From: JAIBDK01 sp965261915
GTDB lineage: Bacteria; Pseudomonadota; Gammaproteobacteria; Arenicellales; Poriferihabitantaceae
Reading direction: 5' to 3'
Length of the DNA stretch: 38,265 nucleotides
NCBI GenBank assembly: GCA_965261915.1
Contig: CBDHDW010000010.1
Location: 1-38,265 of the forward strand
The notes beneath the pieces were generated by a model. That model did no database searches. It worked only from the letters and a program-made list of their open reading frames with translations, and was not told the origin of the DNA. A program made the position numbers and the translations under genes. Positions 31,666 through 38,265 of this stretch are shown here, in pieces. Numbering within the stretch: the first letter of the stretch is position 1; each line of letters opens with the position of its first letter.

Positions 31666-31950
31666 TCAGCCCGATTTCCGGTAGACCTCTCGGCGGTGTC
31701 CTACTGTCACAATCAGAATCCGAATGCTTTCATCGTCGATGCTGGCAATGATCCGATAATCTCCAACACGGTAACGCCAGAGTCCGCTGTAGTTTGATCC
31801 CTGCATCGCAATTCCAAGCTGGCGGGGATCGTCTCGTTCAGACAATCTTTGCCTGAGAAATGTAGTGATCTGTTTGGCGTCTGGTTTTCCCAGTTTGGAA
31901 AGTTGTTTTTTGGCTGCGTTCGTGAAATCAATCTTCCAGACCAAGTTCAC
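31666..31950 (-). CDS. relE: RelE/ParE-type toxin
   Basis: 94 aa from the GTG at 31950 (VNLVWKIDFTNAAKKQLSKLGK). The frame is open to 32103 but that part overlaps the antitoxin. The core GSNYSGLWRYRVGDYRIIASIDDESIRILIVTVGHRREVY is the RelE signature, with the basic and tyrosine residues used by mRNA-cleaving toxins. It overlaps the antitoxin gene by 23 bases and stops just before a hairpin-module remnant. Confidence 0.85.
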   Translation of the reverse strand: MNLVWKIDFTNAAKKQLSKLGKPDAKQITTFLRQRLSERDDPRQLGIAMQGSNYSGLWRYRVGDYRIIASIDDESIRILIVTVGHRREVYRKSG

Positions 31951-32152
31951 GCTCCACTTCCTCAAAACTGTAGACGCGCTCTTCGCCGCGACGGATGCGC
32001 TCCAGAGTTTGCTCAGCAAGATACACATCTTCCATATCCTCAATCTTCTCAAGAATGGCTTCTCTGGCATAATAGCTTTTGGTGCGTCCCGTCTCTTTCG
32101 CAAGATGTTCCAGACGGGTTTCTATTTCTTCGGGCAGTCGTATCGACAACAT
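31928..32152 (-). CDS. relB: RelB-like RHH antitoxin
   Basis: 74 aa. MLSIRLPEEIETRLEHLAKETGRTKSYYAREAILEKIEDMED is an RHH DNA-binding segment, followed by an acidic helix (LERIRRGEERVYSFEEVERELGLED) that would bind the toxin. The ATG at 32152 has AGGAGA upstream. A perfect 20-bp palindrome lies 13 bp further upstream, its probable operator. Confidence 0.9.
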   Translation of the reverse strand: MLSIRLPEEIETRLEHLAKETGRTKSYYAREAILEKIEDMEDVYLAEQTLERIRRGEERVYSFEEVERELGLED

Positions 32153-32164
32153 GTTAATCTCCTC

Positions 32165-32184
32165 TTGTCATACATGTATGACAA
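32165..32184. promoter_or_regulatory. Operator palindrome of the relBE-type module
   Basis: TTGTCATACATGTATGACAA is a perfect 20-bp palindrome directly upstream of the antitoxin gene, where RHH antitoxins autoregulate. Confidence 0.8.
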
Positions 32185-32273
32185 ATAAAGGCTAATATCA
32201 ATGTTAATTGATCCGTTTGTGCAATGCGCGGGTTGGTCTTTTACTGTAAGGCTGCGCCACTTTCTGAAGGCTT

Positions 32274-32441
32274 GCGATCTGGTCAGGAACGGATCGTCTC
32301 TCGGCGGGGCGGGTTATCCAGTCAGAACGCAATCGACCATGGGAGATTTTGTTCTGACCTTGCGCCCGTAGGAGAGAGACCCCAGGTATCGAACGACGAA
32401 GGGTTGTGGGTAACCCGCGCCGCGCCGCCATTTTTGGCGGC
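32274..32441 (+). repeat. 168-bp inverted copy (holds 110-bp repeat copy C)
   Basis: Partner of 30179-30346. The internal 110-bp repeat is bounded by GCGGGTTA (32309-32316) and TAACCCGC (32411-32418). It is followed by hairpin modules GGGCAT-CAC-ATACCC (about 32469-32483) and GCGCAT-CAC-ATGCGC (about 32497-32511). Confidence 0.85.
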
Positions 32442-32673
32442 AGTTTCTCGGGCCCGTTGGGATGGCAGGGCATCACATACCCTATTGGACTGGCAGCGCA
32501 TCACATGCGCGAGAAGTCGAGAGCCCGCCGCTGGCGGCCTTGCCAGGAAAACAAGAAAGACAGGGTTGGTTTGTGTGGTGGCAGTATCCGCAATCATCGG
32601 CCTGCGATCTGACGGGTATGCGTCTCAAGCGCGGTGTGATGGATGCGGACCGCGTGGATCGGTTAAAAGGTCG

Positions 32674-32749
32674 TGCCCCCGACTGGATTTGAACCAGTAC
32701 CCTGCCCACAGAAGGGGGTTGCTCTATCCAGTTGAGCTACTACGGAGAC
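32674..32749 (-). tRNA. tRNA-Arg(UCU)-like gene, degenerate
   Basis: On the minus strand: acceptor GTCTCCG/CGGGGGC (all seven can pair, with two G-T), D arm GCTC-AACTGGATA-GAGC, anticodon loop CTTCTGT (anticodon TCT), T arm ACTGG-TTCAAAT-CCAGT, discriminator A, then CGA where CCA would be. Oddities: five bases instead of two between the acceptor and D stems, and only three good pairs in the anticodon stem (ACCCC/GGGCA). It is 76 nt. Probably a decayed or unusual tRNA; such sequences also serve as integration sites. Confidence 0.6.
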
Positions 32750-33275
32750 AAGGCAGCTTATTGTTTTGAAATCACTGGAGTGCAATAACTATATTCGGGT
32801 GCTGCCGCAAAATGCTTACCAAAAATCGGAACCGAAGCGCAAGGCACTGGACCGGCTCAATGCCGTGATATTCGGGTGCGGTGAAATGTGCCCCTTTGAA
32901 ATTTCCAACAGTCGTTTCAAAAGGTAGCATCAAAAAGAATGCACATGAGCGAGACAAAGTGGATCGAGCGATTGTGTAGTCTTTTTGACTTGGCTGCGAA
33001 GTGGTTTCAACAGGCCGCTATTCCAAAACAAGTTTTGGGCAGGCCGTTTTTAAATGACGATTGCATCGACGATTTTCAGCAGCCTTCATTGGTGAAGGCT
33101 GCGCTCACGCGATTGATCCGTTGTCTCAATCGCGCCAGAGGCGGCTAATCGAAAATGGGATTTTCTGCCGCCTCTGCAATGGCTCAAATTGCACCTTTCG
33201 CGCGGGCTTGTTCCAAGCGCACGCTGCGGGGCTTATGATTAAAATTTGAAAAATTTTAACGCCCCTCCGTAATGG

Positions 33276-33395
33276 CTCTTTATTGCTGTTCGAAAACCGC
33301 GAGGCTCGCAAGCTCCCCTCTGCATCATTCTTCTGAACAATATCCGCGTCTGCGACACGGCTATTGTAGAATGTGCGGTTTTCTGCAATAAAGAG
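33276..33395. other. Nested inverted repeat upstream of mobC, candidate oriT
   Basis: CTCTTTATTGC (33276-33286) pairs with GCAATAAAGAG (33385-33395), GAAAACCGC (33292-33300) with GCGGTTTTC (33375-33383), and inside CATTC...ACAATA with TATTGT...GAATG. It ends about 40 bp before mobC, where oriT of mobilisable plasmids usually lies. No nic consensus could be assigned. Other hairpins (TTAAAATTT/AAATTTTAA, AGAGGCGGC/GCCGCCTCT) occupy 33130-33260. Confidence 0.5.
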
Positions 33396-33437
33396 AGGTA
33401 GCAGGAAATGCAACCCGTCGGATAAATATGGTCGAAT

Positions 33438-34001
33438 ATGATTTTAAATCGAAAATATAAGAAACTCACACCAGATCAACGTAAGGCCGCGATTGCTAAA
33501 TTGAAGGCTGGTGGGAGTGTCCAATCTGTGTCTGATGCTATGGGTTTATCGTTATATGCGGTGAAGAAAATCAAATCAAATTCCGTTCATGTCAGTGATG
33601 TTATGACTACGGAATATAGCCCACGAATTTCATTCAGACTTTCTGAAATTGAAGCTAGAGAGCTGGATTATCTGGTCACAAAATACGAGTTCAAATCTCG
33701 ATCAGACATGCTGCGTACTTTGGTGCGTTCTGCCGAAGGTCTGTTAGAGTTTGATAAAGAAACCGCTGCGGAAATTGAAACATTGAACAGGAACCTTTTG
33801 GGTATTGGCCGTAACTTAAACCAGATATCAAAGGCGGCTAATTCATACAAAATCGAACTGGTGAACCGACAGTGGAAGGAGCTGAATACTTTGAAGTCTG
33901 CCCTTGAGCCATTGCGGATTTATCTGCGGCGGATTGTAAAAGAGCAGCGCCGTAGGGGCGCTATCCTGTTTGAAAAATATATGGAGGCGCACCGTGACTA
34001 A
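33438..34001 (+). CDS. mobC: MobC-like relaxosome accessory protein
   Basis: 187 aa. The N-terminal region is HTH-like (LTPDQRKAAIAKLKAGGSVQSVSDAMGLSLYAVKKIK); residues about 60-95 look like an RHH (PRISFRLSEIEARELDYLVTKYEFKSRSDMLRTLVRS), and LNRNLLGIGRNLNQISKAAN near 116-135 is the MobC signature. MobC-type proteins help the relaxase melt and nick oriT. It overlaps the relaxase start by eight bases. Confidence 0.8.
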   Translation: MILNRKYKKLTPDQRKAAIAKLKAGGSVQSVSDAMGLSLYAVKKIKSNSVHVSDVMTTEYSPRISFRLSEIEARELDYLVTKYEFKSRSDMLRTLVRSAEGLLEFDKETAAEIETLNRNLLGIGRNLNQISKAANSYKIELVNRQWKELNTLKSALEPLRIYLRRIVKEQRRRGAILFEKYMEAHRD

Positions 34002-35796
34002 GGGGGCTGCATCCTCACTGGTTGGAACGATTGAGCTGAAGCAGCACGGTCGTTTACGGTTGCAAAATACGGGACGTTCCAAGGCGCGGCCAGCGGTTAA
34101 AACCTCTCGTTTGGCGAGTAACCTTTTGCGCTCAACGCAAGGGTCACAGTCAGCGGTATTTAAGAAGATATCCAGTGGTGGGGCACATTCCGCAAAGGGC
34201 TTGCGGGGCCAATTGGATTACCTGTTTTCCAAGGCCGAAGATGTGTTTGGAAATCAGGTGGAACACGGTGACGGGAAGTCACCATTCTTATCAGGCAAGC
34301 AGCGTGAAGCGATTGCAGAGGATTGGAAAACGGAGTGGCGCGGGACACCTAAACAGGGGCATACATCGCATTTGCTATTGAGTTTTCCAGATCATGTATC
34401 GCCTAAGAAAGCCAAGGCTATAGCGGAAGTTTGGGCTGAAGAAATGTTTACCAGTGGGGAACATGCCCAGGATGAATGGTCTTATATTGCGGCACTTCAT
34501 ACGGACCGTTTAAACCCACATGTTCATTTTGTGGTAAATAATCGCGGCATCCATGATGATCGTTGGTTCTATATGGCAAAGGATCACGACTTCAACATTC
34601 AGATGATGAAGGAACGCTTCGTTGATATCGCCGAGGATTACGGGGTTTACCTCGATACATCATCGCGCGTTGAGCGTGGTATTCTATCCTATGGGCCGAA
34701 GCGGGATGAGGTTGACCTTGCCAAGGAGCAGGGCAGGGTGGCTGCTGGTAAGCCTCTTGTGGGGGAAGCGCTTAAAGCGGCCAAGCAACATATTAAGGAA
34801 ACGGCAGAGGCTTATTATGGATTATACACAACATTAGATTCAAACTCCGACAGTTCGTTAAGGGCTGAATTGCTGCATAGGTCAAAGACTTTGAATGATG
34901 GTGGCATTATTGAACGTGGGACTAAAGAGTTTTTAAGTGCCATTGACGGTAAAAAAATCAATGTAAATCATGCTTATGCTCGATGGGCAAACATGATGGT
35001 CGATGTTGTTGATCAGTTTGCAGGAGACGAACTAGAAAATATAAAGAGCGCCCTTAAAGGTGTTGCAAACGATATTGGAGATTATCGTGGCGCAGCCATG
35101 GTTGATGAACCACCGTCTACGGTGATTTATCAAGGTAATATTGGAACTGATAAGAGTACCTTTAATGAAGGCTTTATGGAGCGTGTGCGTGATGTAATCA
35201 GTCAAAAAGCACAAACGGCTGGTCTTGATGGTGAAGGGGTGGCAGCACGCTTCAACAAAGGTGCGTTTAGTGCGTACCAGGAACGTTTGTGGGTCTTGGA
35301 TGATATTGCGTCTGTCGCTGAATTTCGTGGATTGGACATAGGGCGGGACGAGCAATTTAAAGAGGCAGCTATGATCGTTGATGACATATATTCGGATGTG
35401 GCTGAGACCATTGCCGAGATAAAAGCCGTGCAAGAAACTATAAGTTTGCCTCTGTTGAAACGTACCTTAGATAATATTGTGGACATTTACGATAAGAGTG
35501 GATCCGTCCATTTTGGTTCTAGTGATGATGCGGAAGAATTCGTTAAGGACTTAAAGGCTCGTTATGGCGATAACGTTATTGAAGATATTGCCAAGGGAAA
35601 TACGGAACCGCTTTCCATTGATTTACCAGAGATTGAAGATCAGCTCAAAACGGCTCGTGCGATTGTTGCCTTGGCAGAAACGCATGAGGAACTGGGTATA
35701 CCGTTGTCACGCGTTGATGACTATAAGCGCATATATGATCTTCGTATATCTGTAGAAGTTCAAGTGCTTGATGACGATGATGCTTTTGAGCTGTGA
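33994..35796 (+). CDS. Relaxase (MOBP/VirD2-like mobilisation nuclease)
   Basis: 600 aa from the GTG at 33994, with GGAGG seven bases upstream; the frame is open from 33970. The three-histidine metal motif is HTDRLNPHVHFVVNNRG near residues 169-185, and a candidate catalytic tyrosine is in LDYLFSKAED near 75. The order 'Tyr motif, then HxDx..NPHxH' fits MOBP relaxases. The C-terminal 350 residues are helical and acidic with no further domain recognised, ending VLDDDDAFEL, a possible secretion-signal-like tail. It nicks oriT and pilots the strand to the recipient. No coupling protein is in the window. Confidence 0.85.
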   Translation: MTKGAASSLVGTIELKQHGRLRLQNTGRSKARPAVKTSRLASNLLRSTQGSQSAVFKKISSGGAHSAKGLRGQLDYLFSKAEDVFGNQVEHGDGKSPFLSGKQREAIAEDWKTEWRGTPKQGHTSHLLLSFPDHVSPKKAKAIAEVWAEEMFTSGEHAQDEWSYIAALHTDRLNPHVHFVVNNRGIHDDRWFYMAKDHDFNIQMMKERFVDIAEDYGVYLDTSSRVERGILSYGPKRDEVDLAKEQGRVAAGKPLVGEALKAAKQHIKETAEAYYGLYTTLDSNSDSSLRAELLHRSKTLNDGGIIERGTKEFLSAIDGKKINVNHAYARWANMMVDVVDQFAGDELENIKSALKGVANDIGDYRGAAMVDEPPSTVIYQGNIGTDKSTFNEGFMERVRDVISQKAQTAGLDGEGVAARFNKGAFSAYQERLWVLDDIASVAEFRGLDIGRDEQFKEAAMIVDDIYSDVAETIAEIKAVQETISLPLLKRTLDNIVDIYDKSGSVHFGSSDDAEEFVKDLKARYGDNVIEDIAKGNTEPLSIDLPEIEDQLKTARAIVALAETHEELGIPLSRVDDYKRIYDLRISVEVQVLDDDDAFEL

Positions 35797-35855
35797 TTGT
35801 CAAATATACATACGCCTAATGAAAGCCACGCAACTCTTCCGCACATTGCCCTAAC

Positions 35856-37043
35856 TTAAATATCAGGAAACAACCCCGGCATCCATCGCCCTGCCAGCTT
35901 GGCGGGAAATGCCAATTGCAAAGGCGCGCGGGTGCTGCCTGATGTTAAAGCACCAATGTCCAGTAAAGCCGATGTAATCCGCCGCGCCGTGCGCTCATTG
36001 ACGCCTAGCAGGGCAACAGCATCAGCGCGTGCCAGTGATCCTTGCAGCAACACCGCACGCATAACTGTATCAGATTTTGCTGGAAGATTTCCTGCGCGCA
36101 TTTCTTCTTTGATCCAAATCATGATCCTATCCCGTAATCGATCAGGTTTCATCAACCCTTCCATGAATTTCACCTGATCAATACAGGTTTGCAAAAAGAA
36201 GGCCGTAAAGCTCGCCAGCGCAGCTTCGCTGAGTGTCCCGCGTCCATCACGATCACCTCGGCGCGGGAGGTCACAAGCGGCCAAATGATCTTTATATTCA
36301 GCTTCTTTGCGCGCAAGACCACGCGCCACGGACCACAAGCCTTTGGTATCCAATGCTGATTTCAGCATGGCGTAAGACATCAACCGTGCAACACGACCAT
36401 TTCCGTCCAGAAACGGGTGTACCCAAAGCAAGCGATGATGCGCACAACCAGAGGCAAGAATAGCCTCAATGCGCCCCGCGTTAGCATAGGCAATGTGCAA
36501 GCGTTCCAAAAAGCGTGGCACAGCACCAGGGCTAATGGCAATAAGCCGCCCGACTTCGACATCCCTATCCCGAAGCACACCAGGTATGACCTGTATTTTT
36601 TCACCTGTGCGCGGGTTTTCAACGAATAGCAGATCAGGCGGTAACATCTCGCAAAACTGACGGTGAATTTCTAAGATCATATCCGGCGATGTCGGGCGAT
36701 CTTCTAGCCCACCTTCATCAATCCATTTTTGCACCGCTATATGTGCCTTGGCTTCCAGTTGCAGATCGCGTTTTTTTGGGTCTGCGCTGAAATCACCCTG
36801 CATGGCTTTTTCGATATCCACAGGGTGCGTATTATGACCTTCGATCAGGTTGCTGTAATAACAATTCATTGAGCGAATGAGATCAGCCAGAGCCGCGGCA
36901 ATTGAATCTGGTAAACTGCTTTTAAACGAAGCTGAAACCGTTGCCAATTCAAGCGCAAGATCATTCAAAACCACCCGTTTGGGCGAACCTTCACTGACCA
37001 TCAGGGGTTCAAATAACCCTATTGTTTCGTCGCCGTCTCTCAT
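35856..37043 (-). CDS. Fic family protein (AMPylation-type, class II)
   Basis: 395 aa. The Fic motif HPFLDGNGRVAR is near residues 208-219. The inhibitory helix motif lies N-terminal to it, YYSNLIEGHNTHP near 61-73 (SxxxEG), which defines class II enzymes that are self-inhibited. The C-terminal 90 residues form a winged helix-turn-helix (DTVMRAVLLQGSLARADAVALLGVNERTARRITSALLDIGAL). It transfers AMP or a related group to a target protein; the target is unknown. It converges with the relaxase gene, 60 bp apart. Three copies of a short repeat precede it. Confidence 0.9.
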   Translation of the reverse strand: MRDGDETIGLFEPLMVSEGSPKRVVLNDLALELATVSASFKSSLPDSIAAALADLIRSMNCYYSNLIEGHNTHPVDIEKAMQGDFSADPKKRDLQLEAKAHIAVQKWIDEGGLEDRPTSPDMILEIHRQFCEMLPPDLLFVENPRTGEKIQVIPGVLRDRDVEVGRLIAISPGAVPRFLERLHIAYANAGRIEAILASGCAHHRLLWVHPFLDGNGRVARLMSYAMLKSALDTKGLWSVARGLARKEAEYKDHLAACDLPRRGDRDGRGTLSEAALASFTAFFLQTCIDQVKFMEGLMKPDRLRDRIMIWIKEEMRAGNLPAKSDTVMRAVLLQGSLARADAVALLGVNERTARRITSALLDIGALTSGSTRAPLQLAFPAKLAGRWMPGLFPDI

Positions 37044-37059
37044 TATATCGCCTGCTATT

Positions 37060-37156
37060 TGTCCGCTTTAATGTCCGCTTGTATTTCTCATGTTATCTAT
37101 TTATAGCATATGCTTAGGAAAATATAGAGGCTTTCATAATCTCTAATATGTCCGCT
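37060..37156. promoter_or_regulatory. Three TGTCCGCT repeats upstream of the Fic gene
   Basis: TGTCCGCT at 37060-37067, 37072-37079 and 37149-37156 (the first two spaced 12 bp). They lie 17-115 bp before the Fic start and may be operators, possibly for its own C-terminal HTH. The remaining DNA to 37290 shows nothing else that I can support. Confidence 0.45.
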
Positions 37157-37293
37157 ATAATATACCCATTTTCATGATCTGAGGCGCAAACAAGCTAACT
37201 TAACGTCTTGGCCCTGATTGTTTATACCAACTCCAGCTGTTCTGGTTTTGTCGGTGAGGGCATAAACCGCTTTAGCCCTTTGGTGATTTTGCA

Positions 37294-37404
37294 TTAAGTA
37301 TCGCGCTGGACAAATGGTTGGAATTCTGGCGGAATCATATTCCAGATTTGACTTGGGTCGAGCGCGTGCAACATACCCGTTAGCGAATTTACCTCATTGG
37401 TCAT
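37294..37404 (-). CDS. Very small ORF coupled to the upstream hypothetical gene
   Basis: 36 aa (MTNEVNSLTGMLHALDPSQI...) from the ATG at 37404, which overlaps the end of the previous gene by 11 bases, with GAGGAAAAGAG upstream. The frame is open further upstream, but that part overlaps the neighbour. Weakly supported; no family. Confidence 0.3.
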   Translation of the reverse strand: MTNEVNSLTGMLHALDPSQIWNMIPPEFQPFVQRDT

Positions 37405-37783
37405 TTGCGCATCTCTTTTCCTCTTCCGCCCGTAATTCACGCGCAAGATCGGCCATGCCTGTATATTCGTAGTAATCGTCCCATTGGTCGTGGTGAATTT
37501 GCATTTCAAGAGCTCTTTCCTGTTCCCGAGCTTCTTCCCATTCCTTAATATGTTCGCGTCGTCGATTTTCCAGCATTTCAGCGTAAGAGCGGGCCAAACC
37601 ATAGGCTACGCCATCCTCTTCGAAGTACCCGTTGTATCCAAGAAACCAAGCGCGATGAATTTGAGAACCCGCTATTAATTTGCGAATACTGCGCGGCATA
37701 ATCCAGCCGCCCCAACCCTCAACGTAGACCCGTAGATAAATAGATTTGGTGATTTTCGCTAGTTTACGCCGCATAAACATCAT
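37394..37783 (-). CDS. Hypothetical charged protein
   Basis: 130 aa from the ATG at 37783 (MMFMRRKLAKITKSIY); a TTG at 37822 is the longest option. A Trp/Gly-rich part (VEGWGGWIMPRSIRKLIAGSQ...AWFLGYNGYFEEDG) precedes a long, highly charged helix (MLENRRREHIKEWEEAREQERALEMQIHHDQW). No family recognised. It follows the damaged-looking end of the DUF1173 gene. Confidence 0.45.
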   Translation of the reverse strand: MMFMRRKLAKITKSIYLRVYVEGWGGWIMPRSIRKLIAGSQIHRAWFLGYNGYFEEDGVAYGLARSYAEMLENRRREHIKEWEEAREQERALEMQIHHDQWDDYYEYTGMADLARELRAEEEKRCANDQ

Positions 37784-37981
37784 GTCGGCAAATCCGGTAT
37801 TTTCCGAACATGCGCGTACCAAAACCGTTCCGCGTATCGATTGTCCGCAAAAACAAGTGCCAGTAGTTCGGGGCCGCCAGACGGACCCTCATCGATGCTG
37901 AATACTCTGTTTTGAGCCAGCAAACCAACTTCACATTCTGCGTTTCCATTCAGGGATTTACGGATCAAAGGGATGGCATGA

Positions 37982-38265
37982 TCAGGCTTCAGGCTTCGGC
38001 TTTGAGCGGGCGGTTGGCTCCACTTCACTAGGGGGAGGAGGGGGCATGCGTTTGCCATTAATGGATAATGGAAAATCCAGCTTCAGTAATGTTGTCCCTT
38101 CGTCTGGTAACTCTTCAATGGCACTGCTTTGGGTTTGAGAAAGCCCGGACAGTTCTTCAGGAGGCAGATAAGACGCACAGTCCAAAGCATGATCGTCACC
38201 CGTTGACGGCATACGTTTTACGATATAGCGGCCTCTTACATTGGCGATATACATTTCTGGTGAGG
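37982..38265 (-). CDS. DUF1173 family protein, N-terminal part (enters from the right edge, prematurely ended)
   Basis: The frame is open at the window edge. The visible part MYIANVRGRYIVKRMPSTGDDH... LPPEELSGLSQTQSSAIEE... LLKLDFPLSINGKRMPPPP fits the N-terminal region of DUF1173, plasmid proteins that are usually around 400 residues. It stops at 37982 after about 95 residues, directly after a Pro-rich linker, where the rest of the domain (normally with a LxLRGLLHYLW segment) should begin. No continuation is found in the other two frames down to 37780, so it looks truncated rather than simply frameshifted. Confidence 0.65.
   Translation of the reverse strand, partial: SPEMYIANVRGRYIVKRMPSTGDDHALDCASYLPPEELSGLSQTQSSAIEELPDEGTTLLKLDFPLSINGKRMPPPPPSEVEPTARSKPKPEA

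Noticed and set aside
32939..33249. Two short plus-strand frames before the oriT-like region
   Set aside because: They overlap hairpins, have no recognisable domains and only weak ribosome sites. I cannot support them as genes.
37780..38058. Minus-strand frame (92 codons) overlapping the DUF1173 fragment
   Set aside because: It starts inside the DUF1173 coding sequence in another frame and shows no match to the missing DUF1173 part. It may be remnant DNA but is not supported as a gene.

Overview
The window looks like a stretch of an alphaproteobacterial plasmid or plasmid-derived island. The support is a RepC-type initiator, a ParA/ribbon-helix-helix partition pair, a MobC/relaxase pair behind an oriT-like palindrome, two toxin-antitoxin modules, and small families common on alphaproteobacterial plasmids (DUF2493, DUF1173, WGR, DUF1640-like). 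I cannot name the genus. Base composition is mosaic: the luxR flank is AT-rich, the pilus operon is intermediate, and the 18-30 kb accessory region is GC-richer.

Layout. (1) 1-1.5 kb: the start of a gene running off the left edge, an orphan LuxR regulator, a lux-box-like palindrome and a small ORF. (2) 1.5-16.2 kb, all on the minus strand: a type IVb (thin pilus, IncI/R64-like) operon, in transcription order an unknown 106-aa gene, pilL/tcpQ-like, pilN (secretin), pilO, two unknown exported proteins, pilP, pilQ (ATPase), pilR, pilS (major pilin), two tandem pilV-like minor pilins, a small exported protein, an HU-like gene, an IS200/IS605 insertion and pilU (prepilin peptidase). No pilM, pilT or shufflon recombinase is visible. 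(3) 16.5-18.2 kb: a TrbM-like exported protein, a MITE-like element and an IS5-family element. (4) 18.4-25.4 kb: repC, small unknown genes, an Rpn-family nuclease, UPF0158, parAB and parDE, and a WGR gene. (5) 25.4-32.8 kb: small zinc-ribbon and plasmid genes scattered among several families of palindromic repeats, a relBE-type module and a tRNA-Arg-like sequence. (6) 33.2-38.3 kb: oriT-like palindrome, mobC, relaxase, a Fic protein and a DUF1173 gene entering from the right edge.

How it may work together. RepC with ParA/RHH, parDE and relBE would replicate and keep the element, and MobC/relaxase would mobilise it. The type IVb pilus would help donor-recipient contact, as thin pili do on IncI plasmids. 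The promoter region of the pilus operon is duplicated 16 kb away next to luxR, and both copies keep an identical 15-bp palindrome, which suggests that the LuxR protein or another shared regulator controls both.

The most unusual observations are: a TA-flanked MITE inserted in frame at the 5' end of pilN, adding exactly 49 codons; a family of hairpin modules whose stems vary by compensatory changes; a separate 110-bp repeat with matched ends that generates phantom proteins; a 168-bp inverted pair flanking a relBE segment; and a perfect 42-bp palindrome at 30777-30818.
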